A DNA stretch of 64,000 nt from Lunularia cruciata (taxonomy: Eukaryota > Streptophyta > Marchantiopsida > Lunulariales > Lunulariaceae): the NCBI GenBank assembly GCA_948567375.1, contig OX419761.1:54686501-54750500 (forward strand). The letters are read 5' to 3'. How positions within the stretch are numbered: the first letter of the stretch is position 1; every line of letters begins with the position of its first letter. The notes beneath the pieces are model-generated. The model was not told the DNA's origin, did no database searches, and saw only the letters and a list, made by a program, of their open reading frames with translations. Position numbers and translations under genes: made by a program. This document shows, one piece after another, positions 43,067-55,959 of the stretch.

Positions 43067-43517
43067 TGTAATCAATTCGTTTACACCACTCAAATCAAAT
43101 CAACTCCAATTAATACTTGATCTGTCACTCTATAAACTGCCAACAATTGGGCACTGATTATAGTCAAACCACACCCTCTCTAGCTAATAGAATCTAGGTG
43201 ATGCTTGTTGGCCTCTATGCACCATAGTTAGGAACTCGAAGGCTCAACATCAAAAAAGTGAGCTCTTTGGAGCTACACTTCAAAAATATACCCCCTAGAC
43301 TCGAGCTAGGTCTGAAACCCTAGTGGTCTCGTTGTTGACACACCCAACAGTGCAAACGGTGCACAGTGACAGTGGCCCCACCATGAAGTCAGTACCTGAA
43401 CACAAAATCTGACCGTCAGAAAGTAGTCTACGGGTAATTGATAAATTATCTTTAACTACTATCATTGCAACTCCAGTGTTCGAGCAATCTAAATGCAACA
43501 TTACAAATGGCGTGACA
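43067..43517 (-). repeat. Terminal block B of D2 (5' end)
   Basis: Reverse complement of B1/B2, ending at 43517 with TGTCACGCCATTTG on the minus strand. As in D1, it is followed by leader and not by block A, so the B-leader 5' end is a family trait. Confidence 0.85.
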
Positions 43518-45975
43518 AAATATGTAAGTCATAAGGATCCAAGAGAGGAAATCAATGATATATTGGATATTAAAAATTTTCTAGGATCGTGAGGAGATGA
43601 TTACCAAAATGTTGATCGGAAGAAGACAAAAGTGTTGCATTTGGTATACATGGACATTTTTAAATTTGAATTCGCTCTAGGAGCATTTAAAATTTACTGA
43701 TATCCATAAAACCCTACTACTCACAAATATTTACAGGTCATGAAAAACATTAACCATAAAATGTTTACGACTATGGGTAGCCTATTCATATAATTTTTTT
43801 CCAAGAAAGGTATGAATATCCATAAAACTTATTTCGAGTACCTAAAACACGAACTTCCTCTAAAATCCCTATTGTTTCAAATGCTGTGGCCCCGAAGTTT
43901 AATATTTAGACAGGTCTATTTAAAGTGCATGAAACAGCCGTGTTTTCGACGCCGGTAATCTGACAATTCCCGACAATCAAGCCGGCTTGGAATGCCGGGG
44001 ACAGTTGGAGCAGTATCGCGCGGGAAGGACAGACGGACAAGGATGGACGGACCTGGAGGCAGTTGAATCCCACGTCGTCTGGCAGAAGAAACGCGTGCCG
44101 GAGGTGAGCTCGGCTCGGAACCCTTAAAAGTATTTCACCGGGCCTAGGCTCTGCCAACTTGGCAAAATTAATCGAAGTCAACTCTAGACGCATTTGTCGG
44201 TGTCAAATAGACTTTGCACGAGCGGAGGGTGACTTGATACCCAAGTCAACGACGGGACCAGCTTATGCGCAGCGTAAGATGCCAAACCCGACACGAGTTT
44301 AGCACGTGGTGGTTCATTTAACTCACACGTCAGCAACATAGGATGTACTTTCCGTAAACTCGGGGGGTTTAGAAGAGATTACCGCAGAGTTGCAGCGCTG
44401 ACTATGGAATTAATAACTTGCAGGGCAGATCAAAATTGTGCTAAGCATAAAAATTGTGCTAATCATTGTTAATGCCGATAAGGGTACACTCTGCCCCATC
44501 CAGATGAATGTTTTACACGCTATCTGCATTTCCTACCTTCAAGTGCTGAGCTCTCGGAGGCTTCCGTGTCATAAATGAAAAGAATATACATGTCAACTTG
44601 AAACAACACTGCGAGTTGGTATATAATTTACACAACTTCAAGGAACCCTTTTAACAGAGCGAATTTCACCTAACAGGAACTTTTACATTTTAGACATAAA
44701 TTTGATTTACAAGTTTAGACATCTCGCAAGAGTTCTCAGATCAATGTTAAATAAGATTAAATACAGAAATTATTTTTATTTATACTAAATGTGAAAATTA
44801 TTTTAATTTATTTTCTCGTTTTCTAAGCGGTAATTCTTTATTTAATTAATTTCAGCATAAGTATTTTGGTTTATTTTTAATTAAAATTAGATAGTAAGGT
44901 TAGTTCCATTATACTTTTCTTTTTATCTTTCCCTTGTACGACTCTTTGATCATGTGTTCTACGCGGTCGCCTTTCAGTCCTTTTCAAACATTTCTTGCGC
45001 AGGGTTTACAGAAAATCTATCTCCCAAACTTCCCTAGCGCTGAAAATACTTTGGACTGGGGATCGTCGCGAGATCCCAACGTCATACGCGTTTTGAGCAT
45101 CGCGACTATTTGAAGTCAACTAACCCTACTCTTCTTTTCGGACGAAAAGCAGAGTGGGCCTGACCTCGGGCGCCACGAGTGCGGAATCCAGGGAACCTGC
45201 CTCCAGGACATGATAGTTCCCGGCCACGAAAATGCCAGAAAGGTTGGTGGAGTGGATGGTAAGCTTCCAGACTGCAAGTTTAGTCAAAAATTCGGAAGGA
45301 GCAATTTCCTCGAACAAATTCAAACTCGAGATTTCAAGCTTCAGAAACCGAGTTGAAATAGAAGGCTGTACCACAGATTGTAATCAAGTATTCTCACGTA
45401 TGGACTACTGCGACTCTAAGGCATGAAATGCGTAAGAAGCAGTGTGATATCACGTACTCGGGTTTCTTCACAGGTTATGTTGACTTTAATTTCCCTTTGT
45501 TGACAACTTTCTTTGAAGCCCCCCGCCCCCACCCCCGCTTTCTTTGAAGTGATCAAGCATAATATGGAAGTCTTCCAAGAGAAGCTATCCAAGAGAATCT
45601 ATCTGCTTTGTCCGTGCTAGTCCTCTCAAAGGCGAGGGGAGATTACAATCAACCGGTCGAGCTGCTCTTGTTTATGCTTATAGTAAGGTTAGCAGTTGTG
45701 TATCTTAGGATGGTGGCGATCAGTTATAGATTTGTCTGAGATTCACTTGTCTCTTTGTAAGAAGAACGACAACATGGTCAACAAATTTGACTGTCAACAG
45801 CAACAGCAACAGTTTCGATCATTCCAGCAGTGACAGCAAAGCCTTTCGTCGACTACGTAAACCCTATATCTATGATGATTAACCCAAACCATTGACTCCT
45901 AAATTCTCACGGTTTGGAAAGATCCAGGTTTCTGTCGAGAAAGCAGGCTGCGCTCTCTAAAACCCTAACAGACAA
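43518..45975. other. Spacer, CpG-retaining in part
   Basis: No gene recognised. 43518-43890 and 44600-44930 are AT-rich. 43910-44350 and 44930-45480 have many CpGs and little repetitiveness. Small ORFs here show no domain. A C-rich run lies near 45520-45535. Confidence 0.4.
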
Positions 45976-46300
45976 GCCCCGCGTGTAATAACACGAAGGA
46001 GGGAAAACCTATCAAGGCCGTACAAGGAAGAGACATAGGGGTAAGATGGGGCTAATCCATAATAGTATCGGTAAGAAAAGAACAATATGCCTTAAATCAC
46101 TTGAAATATCTAAGTTAAGCAAGTCTGCCTAACAAATCTTCGTTGTTTCTACGGTGTCGCTCTTTCACAAACCCCTAGCACAGAAATGTAAAGGGGAATA
46201 AAAATGCGGCATCTCTAAAATATTCCCAGAATCAACTGCAGTTCTCCTGAGAAGAAAGGCGACCGCGTAGGAAACGAAGGATGGGAAGACCCCGTCAAGC
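45976..46300 (+). repeat. Dispersed repeat R160, copies 2 and 3
   Basis: 45976-46130 carries AACACGAAGGAGGGAAAAC, GTACAAGG-AGAGACATA, GGTAAGATGGGGCTAA and the end block. A fragment with GCGACCGCGTAGGAAACGAA follows at 46258-46300. These are the copies richest in CpG. Confidence 0.6.
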
Positions 46301-47044
46301 CATCTCCTGGCAAACGTACCAGAAGAAAGGTTACTGGAGCTCGATCGAGGATGAAGCCGGATGAAGTGGATGGATACAAGTAGCCGGATTCCAAAGTAAA
46401 TTCAAGAAGGTAATCTTACGTTAAGTTAAGGGCCTGTTAACGACGCGGTCGCCGTCTGACAGGAGTGGAACGCCCGGTAAAGTTTCGCGCGCGAATCCCG
46501 AGTGGGAGCCTGGATATGAGATCCAATGCACCATATCCAAACCGGCTGGGTGGGCGGCGGGCAGGTTCCAGAGAAGCAGATAGTGCTCCAATCAGAAGCT
46601 CCGTGTTGGATTCGAGCATCCGGACATAAAGTACTCAAGTTCCGTACTTTAACTACAAGTCAACGTCCTCCGGAGCTCTCCTGACAATAATGATCTCCGG
46701 CACCGGCTATTTTGTTGTGGAGTACAGTTAACATCACCCTCTTACTATTGTATTGGATTTCTTCCACCAATTTGTTACCAAACACGATCATATGTTCCAG
46801 AAATGCGCTTCTTCCCGAGGGTGGCAACATCACTTTGTCCTTGGTTATTTAATGCTTCTCAAAGGCATGATGATGTGCGCTATTTCTTCTCTCTATTCTG
46901 CATGTCCTTTGACCACCAATTCTCCACATACATGATATGGGCAGGAAAAGACGAGTTGCTTGAAGCTTGCATTTGGAGAATGCGAGCACTCAAACACGAG
47001 AGAAAGGCGGAGATGAGAAAACCATGTGAAACAGCTCGACACAC
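46301..47044. other. Spacer
   Basis: No gene or clear repeat. Short ORFs on both strands lack recognisable motifs. Confidence 0.35.
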
Positions 47045-48344
47045 TAGGGGGTTTCAGAAATAGTTATATGAAGTTTCATAACTTTTCATATAGATAGTTC
47101 CGAAGCGTTGACTAAATAGGTACGGTGTGTGAAACGTTGACTAAATGGGTACTGTGTGTGACCGGGAGGTAGAAAAGGTATCGTTACGAAGTTTGGGCCA
47201 AGTTCCTTATTATTAGCGCACTCCATATGAGGTGGTTCGTAGAAAATAAGGAATAAAGAATTTTCTGTTATCACTCCGTAGTGCATTGATTACGTATTAA
47301 GGTTAATAAAGTTTATCATTTAGGGTTAGATGGAAAGTGGTGGCCACCAAAGGGAGTATCCATGATGTTCAAGAACACCTATGGTAATCAAAAGTTGACA
47401 AATTTATGCACTAGACACCGAGGCCACCAAAGGGAGTATCCATGATGTTCTAGAATACCCATGATAATCAAAAGTTGACGAATTTATGCACTAAACGAGC
47501 GAGAACATGATTTATATGGGATTTAATATGTTAATTTAGGATTAAATGGGATTTTTCTCGTCACTGCTTGTTGTTGCTCATCGCTGCCCGTCGCCGCCCG
47601 TAGTCACTCGATGGCGCTCAAAGCTCAAAGCTCGTTGGTGCCCGTACACGCTGGTTGCCACTGGTTGATGTTGGTTGACACTGGTAGACGCTCTTTGCCA
47701 CGGGTAGTTGCTTGATAGTGCAAGTTGATTTTGCATCCAAATGTGAGCCTACATTGTAATCAGGTTTTTGCTAAATTTTTGTTGCCCTTTTGGAGTAAAA
47801 TTCCTTGATCTCCAATTAATTTCTTGGTTGTCGTAAGATGATGCAAATCATTTTCCATAACTCGCGCTATCTCGCTTACCACACTAATATATATGCACAC
47901 TAATATATATGGATATGAACCAACACACCAATGCAAAACTACAAAACCCACCGGTTTAGTTTATTGACAAGAGCATTTGCACAGCATTTGCATTTGCAGA
48001 TGGCAAATTTGTATTTGAATAGTTGAGAGCGGCATTTTGGATCCGCCAAAAAATTTCATAAATCCCACTCTAAGAATCACACACCAGAAAAACGTGGCAA
48101 CTCTCTCAAGAAGCCACATCATCTCTTTTGACAGTCATTTATTTCACTAGGGAACTCCTAAACATCCGTAGTATAGCATCTGATTTTTATAAATGAATGC
48201 AAATTGCATGTGATATACCGTATAATAATTTAAGAAGCGTTCATTTATTAGCACCTCATCTCCCTACAGAGTTCACTAAAAATAGTTACGAAGTTTGTTA
48301 TTTATCCTGTAGACATCCGTCAAACCTATTTCTGAAACCCCCTA
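47045..48344. mobile_element. Possible non-autonomous TIR element
   Basis: TAGGGGGTTTCAGAAATAG at 47045-47063 recurs as its exact reverse complement at 48326-48344. The 1.3 kb between has no transposase and contains the 80-bp tandem duplication and a minisatellite-like stretch (47580-47710, CTGCCCGTCGCC-type units). No convincing target duplication was found, so this is a candidate only. Confidence 0.35.
47342..47501 (+). repeat. Tandem duplication, 80-bp unit, two copies
   Basis: Units start at 47342 and 47422 with GGCCACCAAAGGGAGTATCC and run through AATCAAAAGTTGAC to TTTATGCACTA, with a few differences. Confidence 0.88.
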
Positions 48345-48864
48345 CTGTAGCTCCTCACAAAAATAGTCTGCAAGCAGCCACCATGTTATCTCCTCTCCAC
48401 CCTTTCTTAGCTGGTGGGCTAATCGGCGACTACATGAGTCAAGAAATGGATAAATACATCTATGTTAGTGGGATAAAACTGCAATCTGACAACTGGATGT
48501 CAAATCTATGTATGATGCACGTGAAATGAAATGATACTTTATTACAAGAGTCTAGCACAAAAGGAACAAACTTCGGGATAGTTTTTTTACCAGTCAAGTT
48601 GGGATGCAACCATGGGGTACCATGAAGTCCATCATAGGTTGTCTTTCCCCAACAAATGTTTGGGATCACATGATCACAACCGGATCATATGATCACATTT
48701 TTATAAAGATATCAATATGTGATGATACACATTGTGTATTAACTAAATGTTATTGTCTTGGGCAAGGATGTGATGAGATCCAAACTCACATGTTCTTATT
48801 GAGCGGATGGAATAGGAAGTGGTTGAAGGAGTCCACTCGGCTTCTCGTTGTTGGCCGTGTTGCA
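48345..48864. other. Spacer
   Basis: AT-rich; nothing recognised. Confidence 0.35.
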
Positions 48865-49735
48865 TTGGCAGCTTTCACACGATCGGACAAAATCTTGAGC
48901 ATCTCGTGTCATGTTGGGCCACCACCAGGGTACCCAAGGTCTTTTCCACACCCATGTGACCAACTAATGGTAAATCATGGGCTTCTTGAAGATGCACAAG
49001 TTGGAGATCACCTTTGGTTGGAACATAGATCCAATCCTCATGGAATAGAAGACCTTCCTTGAAGGAGAAGGTATTGTACTCCTTGTCACATGTTGTAAGA
49101 CAACCATGTACCATTTGGAAGAAGGGATCTTGTTGTAGAGTTGACCAAAACTCATTTTGGACCTTGGAGTCAATTGCCACCGTTGTAATTGCTGCCGTGA
49201 TGAGAGGAAGAGACTTCAAATTAGGTCATCATGATAAAGCATCAAGATGACATGGAACCGACCTGGTTCGTACTCAAGTTTGATGTCAAAAAATTAGAGT
49301 TGCTCCTCCCATCAATGATATCTACTCTTCATGTGTTCTAAGTGTAAGGTCTACAACAATGGTTTGTGATTAGTTTGCATGATCACTTGTTTCCCCAAGA
49401 CATAATGACTCCATACCTTGGCGGCATATACCATTGCAAGTTGTTCCTGATCTTGAGCAGAGTAATTTATTTCAGCTACATTTAGTCGGCAAGACACAAA
49501 GGCAATGAGATGTAGTCCATCTGGGAATTCCTATTGCAACACTGCTCCAATTGCAAAGTTAGAAGCATCAAAATCAACCACACAAGGTAGTTGAGGATCA
49601 TATGGTTGGAGGATGGGTCTTGAAGACACCATATGCTTCAGCTTCTAGAATGCTTTTTCATGCTTGGTGGTCCGCCGGAAGCTCAAGTTCTTCCCCAAGA
49701 GGTCAGTCAATGGTGCACTAATGGTGTACTGTTAG
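48865..49735 (-). pseudogene. Old Ty3/gypsy pol fragment (RNase H and integrase start)
   Basis: Minus-strand reading: PLTDLLGKNLSFRRTTKHEK (RT connection), PCVVDFDASNFAIGAVLQ (RNase H), then the integrase zinc-finger start LVHLQEAHDLPLVGHMGVEK. Stops and shifts occur throughout. It belongs to a group different from L, D and G1. No LTRs were found beside it. Confidence 0.75.
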
Positions 49736-50108
49736 AACAATGTTAGCTAGTGTCTAGTGTCAAGGTCTATGGAACTCTCAAACAATAGTGAGTTTTCAGT
49801 TCTTGGATTGGATTTTAATGGGCAGAGTTGTGACATCCATACTAATTTTAGAGGCATCCATAAAAGAGAGGATGTGGGTTTTCAAATATAGACTTTTCCA
49901 TTTCTGTAAATAATTCGTAAATCTGTTGAGATTTTGTGGGGTAAAATTTTGGAATCTAGAAATGATTTTTTGTAACAAAAATCATTACATGTTAAGGATA
50001 TTTTGTAAAATTTTATGAAGTCATTTATAAAATTATTCTCTTGTCCACGTGTAATTTTGCCACCTTTTTGTGTGGATTGTAGGGAAGTGATATTTCTACC
50101 CTTTTACT
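49736..50108. other. Spacer
   Basis: AT-rich; no gene recognised. Confidence 0.35.
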
Positions 50109-50290
50109 TATTTACAAGAAAAAAAGCAACCATGTAGAACACATGAAGGATGGAAAGATCCCATCAACCGTACAAGGGAGAGGCAAAAGAGGTAAAATGG
50201 GGTTAGGCCTCAACAGTATTGATATGAGGAATCTGCCCCACCACACCTAAGATATTCAAGCTATGCAAGTAGGAAAGTCTACAAACTACT
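50109..50290 (+). repeat. Dispersed repeat R160, copy 4
   Basis: Contains AAGGATGGAAAGATCCCATC, GTAAAATGGGGTTAGGCCTC and CACACCTAAGATATTCAAGC, colinear with the other copies. Confidence 0.65.
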
Positions 50291-51544
50291 ATAGCATCAG
50301 TGTAAACTATCTAAAGTGATATTTCCACCCCTACTTATTTTGAGTCTCTTTCTAAGTTAAAAAGTTTTAAATTAGAGGATAATCCACCTACTTTATCTAA
50401 TTTACACATCCCTACTAAAGTAGGCAATCATGAAAACTACCAAAAGTAGGTTTTACCATTGCCACAAAGATAGAATTTTTCCTATAGGCAAAGAGTGTAC
50501 TATGGGTTATGCTTTAAATAGGAATCAAACCATTCTTGATTGATTGTCTATGGCCAAAAAGATGCAATTTCTCCTACAAGTAGAGAGTGTAACACGCTTT
50601 AGAAGAGGAACCAAACCATTCTCAATTTGTTCTAGATTTTTTGCTCAAAACTTTCCTGTTCTTTGAGATCTTGTGCTGTTGGAAAAATAGTCATTCAATG
50701 TTTTTTTTGCAAGATGTTATTGAGTATTATTGTGTTATTAGTGTTATTGAAGGAGCAGAATTTGCCAAAAGAGAGACCTGATTCAAAATCAAAACTATAT
50801 GAGTTGCTAAGTTGGTATGTGGTTCAAGTGTATCCTTTCGATCATGGGGTAAAACTCAATTGTGGAAATGAGACGTTAGAAGAATATCTAAAGAAAAAAG
50901 ACAATTGAAGGATTTATAATTTCCAAATATTTTCTCAATCTTTAAGCAATTGCTACCACAACAATCCCATTAGCTTCTTGTGGTCAATTTCACTCCGTCT
51001 ACATGCCAAAAAGAAACCATAGTAACAAAAATAGTTATATCCCATAGATTAAAATTCAAGGGAAAGCACCCAAAGCACACAAGATCAATCACACTTCACC
51101 CTTGCAAATGAAAGCAAATATTTGGTTTATTGAAAATTCCATTGATACAACACGAGTGCATGCCACACTAAGTTAGCATATCCAACTAGGAAAGTGTAGC
51201 TACTTTGCAATAAAGCATCATAGACTACAAGCCTAGTGCAGAGCACTCCACCTCTAAGAAATAACCTTATGTCTAACTCCTTATAATGCATTGCATTGAT
51301 ATGTTATAACAAATTGGAATCGCTTCAATGCAATTGGTATCTACAAAAGGAGTCCAAGTTCCTCTTTATTTGAGGAGACAAAATAATCTCTCTATTTATT
51401 GAACATTTCATTGACGACACAACACCACTAAATGCCACATTAAGATATTATATACCAATTAGGAAAGTTTTAGCTACTCTACAATAAAGCATCAAATACT
51501 ACAAGCCCAATGTAGAGAACATCACCTACAAAAAAGCAACCTTG
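50291..51544. other. AT-rich spacer
   Basis: No gene. An 81-codon ORF at 50663-50908 (plus) has a hydrophobic start but no recognisable domain. Bases 51110-51260 and 51400-51520 resemble each other (about 0.12 kb, TTATTGAA...CAACAC and ATAAAGCATCA blocks), a diverged tandem repeat. Confidence 0.4.

Positions 51545-51627
<83 letters not shown>
51545..51627. repeat. (TA)n microsatellite
   Basis: About 41 uninterrupted TA units. Confidence 0.95.
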
Positions 51628-51629
<2 letters not shown>

Positions 51630-52894
51630 TAAACTAGCAGAGCACAGAGCTTTTATTGCATGCCTTTGTATCATCTCTTGGCTTAAAGTAATACCTCAAT
51701 GATATGCATTAGATATTTATTTGTGGCCAAGTCTTGAGATCCAACGGTGACCTACAAATTGGCATAATTATAAGTTCACTAGAAACATCTATCCCACATC
51801 TACATACTATGGTTAATTCATTTATATTTGTTTATAGTTGGAGTCAAGAAGCAATTAGAGACCCTCTATAGTAGTGTCACTTGTCAGTTTTTACCCATTG
51901 ATGGCTATTTGGCACTTCATATATTGTAGTAGTGTTCCAAAAACATAAAAACTTAATGCTTATTGACAAGTAAGGCATACCAACATGAATGAAAATCTTT
52001 TGTATGATCAAACAAAAAGGGATTATGATTCTAACCCTACCTTTGTTACCAATAGACCTTGTACTCCTGGATGGCATGGAGTTGAATGAGAAACAAAATA
52101 GGACCCAAGAGCTTTAGATGATAAGAAATAGTGTGAATGTGGAATATGGAAGCAGATAGTGAAATTGGTGAAAATCATATTAAAATGACATTATGCCAAA
52201 ATATTATCAAGAATCACCTATTGTAAGAGAACCTTGATTTGCCTCCTTGATTAAAGCAAAGTTATCTTGATAATTCTGTTGCTTCAAGAGAATATTCTTG
52301 CAGTCAATTTTGCCTAGGGAGCAAGATTGGCTTGTACTGAATCAAGTCTACCTTTTGGCAAATTTTGCTCCTTTGAGAGAGATACTCAATGACACCCCAC
52401 AACAAGTACATTGGTTTTAGAAAATCAACAAAAGATTAGCAAGAAGATCACAAAGAACGAGAAGGTTTTGTGTGATGAAATTGAGAACAATTTGATTTCA
52501 TTTTAAGTATAACCCAATAGTCCACCCAAGAATAATTGGAAAGCAAGGATGCATTGATGAATGAAGCTTTCAAAGCCATGACAGTATTTGCATGTAGTTG
52601 AAATTGCATCTTTGCACCTTGAAGAGTGGTATTGTATCATGGTAAAGCCTACTTTGGTAGTTTTTATGATTGCAAACTTTAGCATGGATATTGAAATTAG
52701 ATAAAGTAGGTAAACTATCCACTAACTTAGAATAGCCTAACTTGGAGGGAAACTAAGACTAAGTAGTAGAGTTGTAGAACTATCACTTCCTTTGTTAAAT
52801 CTACCTCCTTTTACAAAATTTTCCTACCCTAGTCTATTGTATATGAAGCCACTATGTCTTTGAGTCACCATGATGACAATAGCACATTAATGGA
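51628..52894. other. AT-rich spacer
   Basis: No gene or repeat recognised. Confidence 0.35.
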
Positions 52895-53700
52895 ATTTTT
52901 ATGAGTCCCTAGTACCACCATCTCATATGAGTAGGACAAAGGACCATAATAAACATGACCTATGTTAGGTATGAGTCCCATAGTACCACAATCTTGTGTA
53001 AGCAAGATGTAGGACCGTAGTAAACATGGCCTATGCTTAATGGTCAATTGAGAAAGGTGCATGTGTTAAAGGAGACCCTATAGTAGCTATAGCTTCATCC
53101 ATAGTGAGGAAGCGCTAGCGGAAGAGGAGGAATCAAACAAGATCACGTGTGGTAAGGCATAAATTCTCAACTTTTTTCAACTCAAGTCTCCAAAGTTGAA
53201 GTTAATAGCGCATCTGCATCTTTAGATAAGAAGCTCAATTCACAAAGAGATTGAAAAACTATACTGCCAAATATATCTCCACCTTAAGTAGCCTTAGCTT
53301 GGGAGATCAAACCAACAAGTACTGCAAAGGCTAGAAGTGAGCCAATCATAAAGGTTCAGGGATCCATGTAGTAGAGAAGGAGAAATTCATCATGATTTAT
53401 GAGCTACAAAGTCCACTTTACTCTTGTTGGATAATAATGTTGTTATTGTAATTTTTCACTGGCAATTATGCTCATCTCCACACTTGATAGTTTGAATATT
53501 TTTCTCAAAAAACAAAGTCAGGTTTGGCCAACAAAGTAGTCCAGCTTTGGATGTTAAGAGACCAAATAAATTTGACATCCATACTTGATAGTCTGAATAT
53601 TTTTCTCACTAAAAAGAACTGGACGGTTAAGTTTGGCCAACAAAGTATTCTGGCTTTGGATGTTAGGAGATCAAATAAATTTGACATCAACTTGATAGAT
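52895..53700 (+). repeat. Left arm of a large inverted repeat, with internal tandem repeats
   Basis: Matches 55960-56490 in reverse complement and in mirrored order (for example GAAGTTAATAGCGCATCTGC, AGTGAGCCAATCAT). Inside it are two diverged tandem pairs: about 75-bp units at 52905-53055 (GAGTCCC...CATGGCCTATG) and about 100-bp units at 53484-53700 (TTGATAG...AATAAATTTGACATC). Confidence 0.75.
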
Positions 53701-55959
53701 TGGTATATGTAATGTTCCAAGGATAGGACAACTTATATGAGAAACACAAGAAATTAATACAAAGCTTCAGACTCAATACTTTGATGCCCCAAAGCAGCAC
53801 CTTGTCTTTTATTATATAACAAAGAGGATTCACTCAAAGGAAGCTCCACACTTGAATCAGATACATGGATTGGTGACCTATTAGCAAGTTCCATCCTTAA
53901 ATTAGTTGCCTACATGGGTGACATGTTGGTTCTTGTCTTATCTAGTTGGTCAACTAATTTTGACCAAAGGGAATCTTTATATAAGAATCTCAAAATTGCA
54001 TGGATGAAATACCATTGGAAATCTCTTGATAAGACAAACAAGGGGGAGTGAAACCTAGAATTTTCCTCCTTGGGCCTAATTTTCCCATTTTTGAGGCCTA
54101 ATTTATCCATTTAGGCCTCCAAAATTGGCTCTGAAGTTTTTATGCTATTTTTGGCCCTTGCCCTCTTAGTAGAAGTCCTCTTTTGGTGCACCTCTACCTG
54201 ATCTACTTAGTCCATCATATTTAACATCTTTCCATATGTTACAAAACCAATTTTCACCTTTAGATAATATGTCTAGCTATTGATATTACTTTATGGTTCT
54301 CTCTTCTTGCCACTAATTTCTTGTCATATCCTAATTATTGTCATGTTTCTAAGTACATGTTTGATTGATTGACTCTTAAGTTATGCTCTTTTCATGCTCC
54401 TTCCACATCAAAACCTATAGCAACACTTACAAGTGATCAAATTTCCAAACCTGCACGTGACAAGATAGATCTACATAGATCAATATATCGGAGATCAAAA
54501 GCTCCAAGAATGAAGGTCATAAAAAGAGGTTGGAAATATAAGATCTTTAAGATAAGATATTTAAATATAAGATATAAGATCTTTAAGATATTTAGTGGCA
54601 TATATTCATAGGCAAGAATACACCACACCTTCTTCATTCAAAAATTTTAGTAATCCTAGAAGAGACAAACTGATTGTCACTAATGATATTAACATCCACC
54701 TCTACAAAGCAAGAGAAGAAGCTGAATGAAGGTAGGCACAAGCAACACCATAAGCAAATGAACTTCTATCCAAACAAAAACTCTACAAATTTCTAGTAGC
54801 AAAATTTGAGAACTATGTGTGGAAGGGGAGAGAGAATAAGAGGGTGGAGGTAAAAAACCTAATTCCAACTCATGTTCATCTTTTGAACTCCACTCCACCT
54901 CTTTTTGCTGTTCTTTGGATAGTTGTTCCCTCTTATATTGATGATATAGCTTGGAGGTCTTGGAAATTTGATCACTTGTAGGTATCACTATAATTTTTGA
55001 TGTGCAAGGAGCCTGAAATGAAGCTTGCTTTGCTTTGCCTTGGTTTCACCACTACCACCCAAAGCTTTTCAAATGTCTAATTGAGTTGGTATAAAGACCA
55101 ATTACTTGAAAAAGCTTGTCAACTAGATGTAGTAATTTATTTTTTATCAAAGTTGAGAGTGCTGGAGTGTTGGAAGCTAGCTTTGATACCAATAAGTTCC
55201 TTTAAGACTTGCTTTATTACTATTACAATCTCAAACACAATCTATAGTCACATAACATTTCTTGGGAAAAATAACAGATAGGAGGGATTCAACCTTTCAA
55301 GCTTACTGTAGTGGAAATAATTGTGACAAGCACGATGTATCATGTATTCAAAGTACTCTTTTTGGGGGAATCAAGTTGAGAAATTGATATATTGCACAAA
55401 GTGACAATTGCCAACAAAGATTGATAGACTTGATGAAATTACTCACATGAAATTTCTCAGGAGTGTATATGCTAGATACTATAGAGGCCTAAAAAATTTG
55501 ACCACATTTGATAAGCCACGTAGATAATGAAGCACCACTCAAAATGAGACCACAACAAGTATCAATACAATTATCATTGAAGAAAATTGGAGGTCAAATT
55601 ATGCACACCACATGCCCAAAAAGAGTTAAGATAGAGTTGCTAAAGCAATATAATTATATCTCATGACCATTGGCAAACAAACTATTGAAGTTCATGAACT
55701 AGAAGCTTATAAGCTCATGTTAGGTACAGTCGGTTACTTTAGGTCTTGAGTAGAGCATTAGAGAAACTCCCCAAAAGCTCAAGCTCTACTTCAAGACTTA
55801 CTAATGTAGCTAGTGGCTGAGTCAGATTTGGAAAAAATGCTTGGATGGAATCAGAAAATATTTACACTTTAAGATATGTTTGATTGACTATCAAACAAGT
55901 ACTTAGAAACATGCAATATTTGGGATGTGATAAGAAGCTAGTGGTAAGAAGAAAGAACC
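53701..55959. other. Spacer inside the inverted repeat
   Basis: No intact gene. 54530-54600 has repeated AAGATATTTAA/ATATAAGATC units. On the minus strand TTGGTATCAAAG at 55181-55192 looks like an initiator-Met PBS, hinting at a decayed LTR element read leftwards from the right arm. Confidence 0.4.

Larger units (their letters stand above)
16847..43517 (-). mobile_element. D2: old family-D retrotransposon, minus strand, split by four insertions
   Basis: Read leftwards from its 5' terminus at 43517 (TGTCACGCC on the minus strand), segments align in order to D1: 43517-39464 (block B, leader, gag, protease, methyltransferase start), 29532-29153 and 22646-21123 (methyltransferase, RT), 19200-16847 (RT end, RNase H, integrase, start of PHD). 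Between them sit D1, G1 and L3, and L2 truncates the 3' end. About 8.3 kb of D2 remains. Gag has lost about 0.6 kb including the zinc knuckles. Confidence 0.88.

Noticed and set aside
43906-44193. 95-codon minus-strand ORF as a host gene
   Set aside because: No domain, no second exon or codon pattern seen; the length is compatible with chance in a GC-richer patch.
46753-47063. Overlapping plus-strand ORFs as a small gene
   Set aside because: Two frames open by chance, no recognisable motif.
47342-47501. CRISPR-like repeat
   Set aside because: Two adjacent 80-bp units, no spacer structure, eukaryotic DNA.
51545-51627. (TA)n tract as an origin or regulatory site
   Set aside because: Simple microsatellite with no supporting context.
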